Of a stretch of 64,000 bases of DNA, positions 33,323 through 44,862 are shown piece after piece. Under the pieces are notes generated by a model. The model was not told where the DNA came from and did no database searches. It worked only from the letters and a program-made list of their open reading frames with translations. This DNA is from Ophiosphaerella korrae (taxonomy: Eukaryota > Ascomycota > Dothideomycetes > Pleosporales > Phaeosphaeriaceae). The stretch is from NCBI GenBank assembly GCA_028456385.1, contig JALNQF010000054.1, positions 1 through 64,000 of the forward strand, in the 5' to 3' direction. The position numbers were made by a program, and so were the translations under genes. How positions within the stretch are numbered: position 1 is the stretch's first letter; every line of letters begins with the position of its first letter.

Positions 33323-36300
33323 CCTTGCTAATTTAGTTATTACAAGAAGTAAAGCGTAAGTAGCGCGCAGTCTAGCTAACACGATAGTAGAAAGTTTAAC
33401 TAAATAATTAAGTAAAGCCCCTAAGAGTAGTCCTAAATTAGATAGTACTATATAGAAAATAATTAAAGGTCGTCTTAACTAACTAATTAACGACAAAGAA
33501 GATATAAAGATAGTAATTAATACCCTAGAAATATAGAATAAGGAGCTTTAAGATTATACGAAGTAAAATAAGGTATAGATTAAGGCTATTATCTAAGGCT
33601 AGAACTAGATAGAACTAATTACCTAAAGATTAGAGATAAGTGCGACAAAGAAACTACTAAAGATACCTATTCTTAAGAAGTTTAATAGAATAAGGAAGAA
33701 ACTAAGACCTTTTATTATATTAGTATAACTCTAGATAGATATACAAGTACTACACTTTAATATAGAAGAAAAGAAAGTAATATATATTAGATTATACCTT
33801 AAAGAAGATATAATAAGATAGTACAAACCTTACTAGATAGACTATATAATATACTCTCTAATAAGCTAGAAAGACGAAACTAGAGCTATCTTTAGAAGTT
33901 ACAAATACTTTACTAAATAAATAAGAGTAGCGTTTAGAGATATAAACGTTACCTAATAAGCTAAAGAGTAACTAGAGAAGCTTATATAAAACTAAAGTAT
34001 TCCTAAATACGTATTATAGTTTAAATAACTATCCTAAAATATAGAATAGAACAAGTTAGCTTTAATGTTATAATTTAAATAAGGACTTAACTCTAAGATC
34101 TAATACGAGATAATATATATAGAAAAACTACAAATACTAGAAGCCCTAAAGTAATAGGTAATATAAATTAATAATAATCTTTAAGAATAGAAGAAGAATA
34201 AGTATAGAGGTTATACCTAGAACTACAATAAAAGAAACCTTATAGTCTTTAACGTAAATAAGGATAGAAAGAAAAAGAAAAATAAAGACTTTACGTACTT
34301 TAACTATAGTAAACTAGGCTACTACGTAAAAAACTATAGATCTAAGTTAAAAAAAGATATAGTATACTATAAATATAAGAAACTAGGACACTTTATAAAA
34401 GACTATAAAAGTAAAGACTTAAAGAAAAAAACTTAGTTAAAGATAACTAAAAAGAAGAAAGAAGTACTACAAGTATAGGCTAAACCTTAAGAGAAAGTAG
34501 CTAGGAGTAAAGAAGTACAATATATAATACTTTATTAGACCTTTTATTATAATAATAACTACTATATATATCTTTCTAGTAAATAGAGAGTAGTATAGTT
34601 TTTATAAAAATAGAGATATAGAGTAGCTATAATAAAAGATAGAATAAAAGCTTAGCTAAAAGAGATAGCCTAAGTAATAGACTTACTAATAGAAGATTTA
34701 GAAAGGGAAGAGCCCCTAGTACTATTAATCTAGGCTAAAGGACTAGTACTAGATAAAGAGACTACTACAACTACCTCTAAAGAACTATAAAGAAGTAAGA
34801 GATAAGTTAGTATAAGAGGTATAGAGTATACCTAGCTAATAATATATAGCTATAATAGCTATACAATAATAGATATAGAAGAATAAAACAAGGAATAGAA
34901 ATTTGTTTAGATATACTTAATAGTTATAAGTATAGAGGAAGTATATAAAGACTAGAAAGAACGCAATCTTAAAGAAACTAAGATTATACTATTTTAAGAA
35001 TAGATAAAGTAACATATAGTTATAGTAAGAAGAATACCTATACTAAGAGAGTAGTAGTACTTTATATAAAGAATACAATAGATTAACAAAGCTTATATAC
35101 TAAGAATACTAGTAGTATACTATATTCTAATAATAAATATACTTAGCAAAGACAAGTACTAAGAAGGGGATAATAAGATAATAGATCTAAAGTACCTAGT
35201 ACACTTTAAAGTATTATAGATATTATACCTAGATAAAAATTATATTATATATAGAAACCTTAAAGTAAATAACAATATATAGCCTATAAAGAGAAGAGGC
35301 TATAATTATATAAGAGTAATTATAGTAGAAAGTATCTAGGGATAGAAAATAATTTTAGAAGATAGATACCTAGTAGTAAGACCTAGATCTAAGTTAACTA
35401 AGAAATATATCTAGGGAGGACTATAGTATAAATATATAAACAATAAATATCTAAAGTATAAAATATACAAACTTAAAGTAAGGCTATAGCCTTAGAAAGA
35501 TAAATAGTTTAATAAAGTACCTAAGTAAGAAAAGCTAGAAAGTATAAGAGGCCTATATATTATAAAGATAGGTATATACTAAGGAAAGAAAGTATAATTA
35601 ATAATTAATAGTAGAGCTACAAGAAACTTTATATTAAAGAAGTTTATAGAAACATAAGGAATAAAGTATATAATAAAGAAATACTCTTAATAATTAAGTA
35701 TAATTAAAAGAAAACTATTCTAGGAACCTATATAGTTTAAAACAGCACCTTTAACACTAAGATTAGAAGGACTAGAAATTAAGAATATAGTTATAGATAT
35801 AACGACAATCGATAACAAACAAGATATAATATTAGGTATACTATAGTTATAAATAACTAACCTATATATTAATTAGAGAATAGGACAAATTAGTTATAGT
35901 AAAATAGATATATTAAAAGCTAATATAAATACTTGTAAAAAAGAATTCCTTAAAGAATATAAGAAATAGGAAAAACAGCTTATAGAACTAAAAGAATACT
36001 TTCTAGAATATTAACTATAAAACTTAGCAATAGAACTAGAAGAAGGTAAAAATAAAGGATAGAGCCTAGTCTACTAGAAAATAGAAGAAGAATCTAAAAT
36101 TAAACAAGTATTTATCTAAATAGTAATAAAAAAGAGATAGATAAGAAAATCTAAATCCTTAGTAGTATATAGACTAATATTTATAGATAAAAAAGAAATA
36201 AGTAATAAAAGACTCTACGTAGATTTTAGAAAAACTAACGTAATTATAAACAAGAACTAATACCTACTACTATAGATAGATAGAATATAAGATAGACTAT

Positions 36301-38804
36301 AAAAAGTAAAGATTTTTATAAAGCTAGATATCTAAAACGCCTATTATTAAATTAGAATTAAGAAAGGTAATAAGTAGAAAATAGTATTTAGAATATAGTA
36401 TAGACTATATAAATACCTAGTTATACTATTTAGCTTAATAAACGCACTAGTAGTATTTTAAGAAAGAATTAATACTATACTAAGAGAGTACTTAGATATA
36501 TTTACATTTATATACTTAGATAATATCTTTATATTCTTAGAAATAGAGGAAGAACACGTATAATATATATACAAAGTACTAAAGAAACTAGTAGAAAATA
36601 AACTATTTCTTAAAATAAGAAAGTGCGAATTCTATATAAAGAAAATAGATTTCCTTAGATTTATTATTAAACTAGGGAAGATTAAGATAGACCTAGAGAA
36701 GATTAAATTAATTAATAAATAGCTAACACTAAGAAACTTAAAAGAGGTACAATAATTTTATAAGCTAGCTAACTTTTATAGAAAGTTAATAATAAGATAC
36801 TCTAAAGATATAGAACTAATAATAAGACTTATAAAAAAAGATACGCTATTTAAATAGATAAAGGAATGCAAAGAAGTATTTAATAAGATTAAGAAAAAGT
36901 TTATAAAGAACCTAGTTATTAGAATATATAACCTAGACCTACTAGTAATAGTAAAAATAGACGCGTCTAATTTAGTCTATAGAATAGCACTAATACAAGA
37001 AGATCTAGAGACTAAAAAAGAATACCTAGTTAAATACTTCTCTAAGAAGATAAAAATAGTAGAACTTAACTACTTAATCTATAATAAGGAGATACTAGTA
37101 ATTTACAAAGTATTTAAATAATAGAGAGTATACTTATAAGAAGTAAAGTATTAGATAAAAGTCTATATAGATTATAAGAATCTTATAGGATTTATAATAA
37201 ATAAAGAACTATTATAATACTATATAAGATAGTAGGAATTCTTATTAATATTTAATATAGAAATTATATATATAAAAGGGAAAGATAATTAATTTGTAGA
37301 CGCCCTTAGTAGAAGACTAGACTTACAAGAAAAAGTAAGTACTACTAGTATAGTTCTAGTTAAGAATAAAGAAGGATACTTAGTCTTAAATACACCTAAA
37401 ATAGCTGTAACACTTAAAAGAATAAGTAGTAAGTTAGATAAATAGATTTAGAAAATAACGTAAGAAGTATCTAAAAAAATAGAAAAACTAGAAATCTATA
37501 AAGGATTTGCATAAGCCTATAGAAAAATATATATTCTAAGTAAGATTTAAAGAGAATTTATACGATAATTCTATAAATTACTAGTATATAGTTACTAAGG
37601 AATTAAGAAAATATTAGATAGACTACTACAAGATTATTATATCCTAAAAGTAAGATAACTAGTAATAGAGGTACTACAAGATTATATAGAGTACTATAAG
37701 AATAAATATAATAGATACGTACTATATAGAATACTATAACTAGTAGAAGTACTAGAATAACTATAAGGAGTTATTACAATAGACTTTATTACAAAGCTAC
37801 TAAAGTCTAAAGACCTAATATTAGGAGCTAAGTATAATAGAATCTTAATAATAGTAGATAAGTTAATAAAGTATATATACTTCTAACTATATAAAGAGAA
37901 GAGTAAGATAAAGGTTACTATATACTAGGTTCTAAGAACTATAATTAGTTAATATAGACTACTAGACAAGATTATTATAGATAGAGATATACAATTTATA
38001 TTAAAACTATAGGGAATAATAGTAGCGCAATTAGGAATATAATATATAATATCTATAGTATATTAACTATAGATAGATAGATAATTAGAATAAATAAACT
38101 AGATAGTAGAATAGTACTTAAGATACTACCTTAACTACAACTAGAATAATTAAGTATAGTTACTACCTATAGTATAGCTAGTATACAACAGCGTAAAGAA
38201 TATAGTAATAAGAGTATTACTTTTCTTTATAAACTATAGATTTAAGCCTAATATATACTAGATACTAAAGAACTAGATATCTTAGTCTCTAAGAAGAGAA
38301 AACTTTACTAATAGACTTAAAGATATATACAACTAACTAAGATAGGATATAGAATTCTTATATAATTAGATAGCAAAGTACTATAATAAGAAGTATAAAG
38401 AAGGACCTTAATTTAGAGAGGGAAAAAAAGTATAGTTAGTACGAAAAAACATTAAGAGTAAGTAACTAAGCCTAAAATTAGACTATATTAAGATAAGACT
38501 ATATAAAATTAAGAAAGAAGTTATACTAGTTATATTTAAACTAAAGCTACTAAATAAGATAAAGATATACCTAATATTCTATATAGCCCTACTAGAACAA
38601 GTACTACAAGAAGTAGAACTACTAGTATATAAAGTAGACACGTATAAAGAATAAGAAGAATAGGAAGTTAAAGAAATCCTAAAGTATAAGCTCTATAATA
38701 GAAAAAACTACTACTTAGTAGAATAGATAGGTATAGACGAAAAAGGATAACTATAGGAGAAAATATAGGAACTAGAAGATAATCTTAATTACTTTAAGAA
38801 ATTA

Positions 38805-39480
38805 GAAGAGTTCTAAAATTAAAACCTTCTAGAACGCCTAGTAGTAAACTAAGAAAACTAATATTACTAATAATAGATAGAGAGATAATAAAGACGTCTA
38901 GCGTAAGACCTACTATAGTAATATTAAACGCCTTATCTAAGTCTAGCTTAGCTTCTAGAGCTACTAACTACTTAGCTAATTTCTTATTATTTAAGGCTTT
39001 TATCTTATAAAAACAAAAGAGATAAGCTTAATTTTTTACTAGCTTACTCTACGTAAGCTCCTAGATACGCTTATACTTAGCTTTAGCCTCTACAATTTAA
39101 GATAGTAATTTCTCTTAAGTCTAGTTAATAGCTTTCCCTATTATTATTAAGCTTAGACGTAAGAATAAGTGTAATAAACTTATACTTAGAAAGAAAAATA
39201 CTAGATATATTATAAGAGCTATATATATTTATATAAATATACGCCTTATAAGCTTTACTATTATTTGTAGAAATAATATAAAGAAGAGAATTAGAGTTTA
39301 ACTTAAGAGAAGTATAATAAGAGTAAGGAAATATTTTAACACTATTGCGTAACACGTAATTAGTAAGGAGGTAGTAATAATATATAGATAAAATAGGTAT
39401 AAGAGAGAATAAAGAACTCTATATTAATAAAGAAACTAGACTAATAACTCTAGCTTTAGAGTAGAGAAACTAGGACCTAC
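38805..39480 (-). other. Conserved antisense reading frames in element C
   Basis: This is the counterpart of 19866-20550. Frame 1 includes the only open frame longer than 60 codons in the whole island (39125-39355), with residues such as LRNSVKIFPYSYYTS and NNNRESY. Frame 2 continues with AIN, EAKAK and IKALNNKKLAK. Conservation between A, C and the more distant B and D argues that this was once coding rather than chance. The function is unknown. Confidence 0.5.
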
Positions 39481-39496
39481 CTAAAAAGAGAGATAG

Positions 39497-39922
39497 TGTT
39501 ATAGGTATAATAGAAGGAATTAAGATAGAACTAATTAGTCCTAATCTAGGCGCTAATAAAGTATAAGATAAGTAAAGTAATAACCTTAATTAAGAAACTA
39601 TATATAACTAAGATACCTAGGTTAATCTATAATCTATATACTCTTAGTATTAATAGATTATAGATTAAGATAATCTATAATCTACTAGTCTTAGTAACTA
39701 TAGATTATAGATTATAACAAGTATATAGTTAGTAGGATGCGTATTATTAGGATAGTATTAGTAATTTAATCCTTTAACTATAGAACGCTAATACAAGATA
39801 GTTACAAAATATCTTCTATTATTTATAGTTATTATAAATTACCCCTAAGCTTTTACTATTAACTCCTAATCTACTAATACCTTATATAAGTGCCTATAGT
39901 CGACAATAGGTAGCCTATAACA
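39497..39922 (+). repeat. 3' LTR of element C
   Basis: 426 bp, begins TGTTATAGGTATAATAG and ends GCCTATAACA, followed by the ATACT duplication. Confidence 0.9.
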
Positions 39923-40192
39923 ATACTTATATTAAATATTAGTAAGAATATACTTACTATAGTATTTACTATCCTTTAAAGATATAAGATAAGTAAGCTT
40001 TAATTAAGTATAATAAGCGTATAGAAATATTTTAACTCTATTATAAGTAACTTAAGTAATAAGAAAGAGTTTATTATAGTTAGAATAAGAAGATATAAAG
40101 AATAATAAGGAATTAGAAATAAATAGAGAAACTAGACTAATAACCTTAGGCCTAGTATAGAGAAATAAGAACTTACCTAAAGGAGAGAATAG

Positions 40193-40633
40193 TGTTATAG
40201 CTATAATAAGAGAAAATTAATTTAAGCTAATTAGCTCTACTATAGATAATAACAATACGTATAACTTATAGAGTAATAAACTTAACTAAGAAGCTAACTA
40301 TAATAGAGATATATAATAAATTTATAATTTATAATCTTAGTAAATACAAAGTATAAAGCTAAGTACGTAATAAATTTATAATTTACGATTTTAGTAAATA
40401 TAAAGTATAAAGCTAGCTAAGAGATATAGGTATATAGTTAGTAGTAATGTATATTATTAGGATAGTATTAGTAATCTAATCTTTAACCTAGAACGCTAAT
40501 ACTTAATATTGTATATACAAATTAACTATTATTTATAGTTATTACTAATTATAATATAAGCTTTTGTTATTACCTCGTAATCTACTAATAACCTAGAGGT
40601 TATTAGGAAGTCGACCCTAGTAACCCTATTATA
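40193..40633 (+). repeat. 3' LTR of element B
   Basis: 441 bp, preceded by a purine tract (AGGAGAGAATAG) and followed by GGTTT, the target duplication shared with 19412-19416. Confidence 0.88.
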
Positions 40634-40638
40634 GGTTT

Positions 40639-43600
40639 CTACTACTACTCTTAGTTAGTAATAGTATATTTAATAAGTTATTTACGTAGAGGAGTATTAA
40701 TTATTAGAAGCCTACTAAGTTGTTTAGAAGGTTTTAGAGGAGTAACTTACTATTAAGTATAATAATAAGTTATCTTATAAAGGATACCTAGGTATAAAGA
40801 GATTTTTAAATAATTCTAATTATTATCTTAATAGAGGGAGTAGATATAAGAGCGTTCTTAGTAAGTAAGGTAGTAGTTTAGTATTTTAATATAAGGAGTT
40901 ATATTAAGCTAAATTAGTTATCCTTAGTTCTTAAATTATATCTAGATTTCTATTAGAGTAAGAAATCTTTAATAACTTTCTATAGCCTAAGTGTACTAAA
41001 CGTACTACTTACTTTTTCTTAGGCTTTTTTTATAACTTATATCTATAGGTATTTTACTATAAGATATATAGCTAGGTAGATTAAATAAGCGCTTAGAATA
41101 TTACTAAATCTAACTTAAGGATTTAGAGTAGTATTAATACTCTAAAGGCTTAGCGCTTATTTAGTTAACTAACGCGTTTTAGTAGTTTAACTATTTAATA
41201 CAATTGTTATATAATTTTAAGATATAGTCTAATGCCTAGTAATACGTATAATATAAAGACACACTATTTATATTACTCTTAAGCCCTAAAATCTACTATT
41301 CTCTTCTCTACTAATTACTTAATAAAAAACTTACTTAAGCTACTACGTCTTTATACTTCTTAAGCTAACTAGTACTAATTTTTAGACTAAGTAGTAGTTA
41401 AGATCTAGGTTTAACTCGTTAAAAGTAAATATACTTATATAGTTAGATAGAGTAAAAGTAGTACTAGAAATTAAAGCTTATACTTTAGTAAGTAAGTTTA
41501 GTATTATAAGTAGTATACTATTATTATAAACGTATATAGAGGTAAGATAGCTAGATACTTAGGTAATATAGCTATTATATAGTTAAACAAGTAGTAGCTA
41601 TATATATAAAGTACTACAATCTCTAGAGCTATAAAGGCGTACTCTAGTTTAACTTATAACAAGTTCTAGATTATTTATAGTAGCTATACTTAGTAAAACT
41701 ATATACTATCTATAGCTATATCTAGAAATTATTACCTCTAGCGCAAGCTCCTAGCTAGTATAGTTTAGCTATCTTCTTTACTAGCGTAATTAAGTTATTT
41801 ATTAGCTTCTAAGGAGGCTTAGTAGTAAATTTTAAAACGTACTTATAGTAGAAGATACTTAAAGCTTTAGTAGTAAACTAGTAACGTATATAATTATATT
41901 AAAACTTTATCTTCTAAGAAATAGAAAAATTATTAAATAAAAATAAAATATAGAGAAATCGCTTACTAATATAAAGTAACTACACTTTTAGTATTTTATA
42001 TAATAATAGTATTATTAAATAATACTAAGGCGAGTATAGTAAAGTTATATAAGAAGGCCTAAAGTTAATAAAGCTACTATATACTTTAAGCGTCTAGAGG
42101 TAGGTACTCTATTTAGAAAGAGAGAGATACTTAGATTAGCTACTTTAGTAGCACAACCTATATATCTAGTAATTTAGCTTTAAGCTAGAATCTATACTCT
42201 AATATAAGTAAGTATAAATTTAACTAGAAAATTAGTAAATCTTACTAACCTTTAAAGATAAGATAAAATTTAATCTTATTATTAAACTCTATACTAATAT
42301 TAAAGTAGACTTTATAGTAATACTTACCTAACTAGTTTCTTTTCTTTATCTCTACTTTCTTAAGCTACTATCTAATATTTAGTATATCTTTTAGTAGGTT
42401 TATAATAAGTTCTTTATAAGGTTTATAATCTAGTATAGTAAATATAAAGACTTAATAACAAAGCTTATTTAGTAAAAAGTATACTAGGTTTAAGAAAATT
42501 AGGTCTAGTATCTCTATTAATAGTGTCTAGATTATAGTAAGTATAGAGGATATCCTAAAAAATTAAGGTATAGTTAATACTAACAATATAAAAGAATAGG
42601 AAGATTATAGTTTTAGACTTAGAAAACTCTTTACTCTATATTTTACTATTTAGTAGATAGGTAGTAAATAAGAGAATATAGATATTATACCTTCTTTATA
42701 TACTACTTTATATACCTAGTATAATACTACTTATAATAGTATATATTCTATACCCTATAGGAGTATTAGAATTTAGTAGATATCTAATATCTCTAGTAAC
42801 TTACTTATATTACTCTTTAAACTCTATATCTTTTAAATCTAAATCTAGTACTTATACCCTCTAAATATAGATTCTATATATATATTAGATCTTCTTCCTT
42901 TAGATTATCCTTCTTATTAGGGCCCTTTAAATAACTATAGACTATCTAGGTACGTTAGTAACTAGCTAAATCTAAAATTAATCTTACTTACAAATTAGGT
43001 AGCTATATAATATTTGTACCTAGAAGAAATATAGCGTTAATTTATTACTTTAAGTATAAGCTTAACCTAAAGCTACTAATAAGAAGAATTATTAGTTTAA
43101 TAGGATTCTAGATATTTTTTTAATAGCCTTAACCTATTAAGTTAGAAGTATAAGGACTTAGTTAACTATACTATTAAAAATAGGCTTTAGGTTACTATTT
43201 AAAATAGCTAAATTTCTCCCTTTAAATCTAACTACTAGATTGTTTAGTAATTCTAAGTTAACTAATACCTAGAAGTTAGTAAAAGGTTATAAAAATAGAA
43301 GCTACTTACTATAGATAGAGTATTTAATAGTAATATCTTTATCTCTAGAGAAACCTAGTTTAATCTATCTATTAGTTAGATAAGTAGTAATAGCTAGTTA
43401 TTTACTAAGCTTACTTCTATTTTAAACTATAAAAGAACTTACTAGAATTAGTATATATAATAAAACCTCCTATTAATAAATAGCCTATAGATTAGTAGCT
43501 CTCTAAAAAGAGCCTTATATTAAGCTTTCTCTCTATATAGGCTAAGAATTCTTAGTTAAGGTATATAGATCTATAAAGTTCTCTAGTACTAAGTATTATC

Positions 43601-44433
43601 TTATTAAGCTCTAGATCTAGTATTAGCTTTGTAATCTTATAAGCTAATAAGTCCTAGGATATTTTAGCTTAGCTCTTAGAATTTAGTTAGTAGATCTTAT
43701 AATAGTCTTACTACTTACGTTATAAACTATAAAAGTATCTCTAATTTAAAATATACTAGAAAGTTACTAGCTACTATAAGCTACTAGAGGCTATACTATA
43801 GGAATAGTTTACTTTACTATATTTATAACGTATAACGCTACTACTTTTAGTTTAATAACAAGCTTAATTAAATTAGAAGAAAACTTTCTCCTAAAGCTAG
43901 TATTATATACGTACTTAAGCGTTAAGTCTTTTACTTAGTCTAACTATATAGCTAGAATAGTTAAGATATACTCTTTATAAGTATTATTAATAAAATCTTA
44001 ATATTATTAGTACCTAGGATAAAATAAGCTATAATAATAGCTATAAGTACCTTTAGGCTATCTTAAAGTTAAGTAGTTCTCTATATACTCTAAAGCTCTT
44101 AGCCTTAGTACCTTTAAAAACTTAGTAATTCCTTAAACAAGAAGCTACTAGCTTCTAACCTCTTATATATTTACGCATTATCTTAGTTTAGTAGTATTAT
44201 CTAGCTAGAATAAGTTAAGAAAGCTATAGTAGTATATTAGTAAAAACTAAAGAATATTTATATATCTCTCTCTAGTATATAGATAGCTTAGAAAACGTAA
44301 CTCTATTATTATTATACTTAACCTCGAAGCTATATTAGAACTTATTATCTACTATCTTAAACACGCTAAGCCTTTATTAGCTCTAAGGTACACTTTATAA
44401 AAGTTATAATTAGTATAGTATATATAAGAACTT
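40639..44433. other. AT-rich RIP-mutated segment, mostly unidentified
   Basis: The first few hundred bases should hold the displaced 5' part of the Tc1-like transposase (minus strand), since the GGTTT target duplication joins 19416 to 40639. The rest is heavily RIP-mutated and I could not assign it. It contains a hairpin (41081-41168, with a 12-bp perfect stem TAAATAAGCGCT) and a part (about 41570-42110) that is an inverted diverged copy of about 53030-53560. It may be a further DNA transposon with long terminal repeats. No intact frame is present. Confidence 0.35.
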
Positions 44434-44862
44434 TGTTATAGGCGTAATAAGAGAAATCGAGATAGAACTAATTAGTTCTAACTTAGATACTAACGAAGTA
44501 TAGGACAAGTAAAGTAACAACTTTAATTAGGAAACTACTTATAATTAGGACACGTAGTAGTAATCTATAGTTACGTACAAATAGATTAGTAGTAATCTAT
44601 AGTTACATATAAATAGATTAATAGTAATCTATAATATAATATAAATAGCTTAGTACAAGTATATAGTTAATAGAATGCGTATTATTAGGATAATATTAGT
44701 AATCTAATCTCTAACCTAGAACGCTAATACTTAATATTGTATATATAAATTAACTATTATTTATAGTTATTATAGATTATAATATAAGCTTTTATTATTA
44801 ACTCTTAATCTACTAATACCTATATAGGTTATTAGGAAGTTAACCCTAGTAACCCTATTACA
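44434..44862 (+). repeat. 5' LTR of element D
   Basis: 429 bp from TGTTATAGGCGTAATAAG to CCCTATTACA, pairing with 50985-51411. Confidence 0.85.

Larger units (their letters stand above)
32897..39922 (+). mobile_element. Retrotransposon C: Ty3/gypsy chromodomain type, complete, 7,026 bp
   Basis: Equal 426-bp LTRs (32897-33322, 39497-39922) and the target duplication ATACT (32892-32896, 39923-39927) bound it. In order on the plus strand one can read: gag with two decayed CCHC zinc knuckles (34296-34337 and 34371-34415; Cys codons TGC/TGT now TAC/TAT); protease; RT with the Y-L-D-N-I remnant at about 36513-36527; RNase H; integrase with the HH of its zinc domain near 37590 and a catalytic Asp near 37786; and a chromodomain-like end at about 38711-38800. 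A purine-rich tract (AAAAAGAGAGATAG) precedes the 3' LTR. It belongs to the same subfamily as A and is nested in B's 3' region. Confidence 0.92.
26454..40633 (+). mobile_element. Retrotransposon B: Ty3/gypsy chromodomain type, interrupted by a solo LTR and element C
   Basis: LTRs of equal length (441 bp; 26454-26894 and 40193-40633) and the target duplication GGTTT define it. The left copy of GGTTT now sits at 19412-19416 because A inserted at the LTR edge; the right copy is 40634-40638. Removing C (7,026 bp), the solo LTR and the extra target bases leaves about 6.7 kb. Gag, protease, RT, integrase and chromodomain remnants run on the plus strand (for example chromodomain-like Y-L-V-K near 32405). 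Compared with D, B lacks 327 bp of RT. The gap lies at 30208, between copies of TTATATTTATA, and removes the first catalytic part of the RT palm. B inserted into the Tc1-like transposase gene. Confidence 0.88.

Noticed and set aside
39125..39355. Independent small gene inside the repeat island
   Set aside because: It is the open part of the antisense frame of retroelement C and aligns with the same place in A and D, so it is treated as part of the element rather than a host gene.
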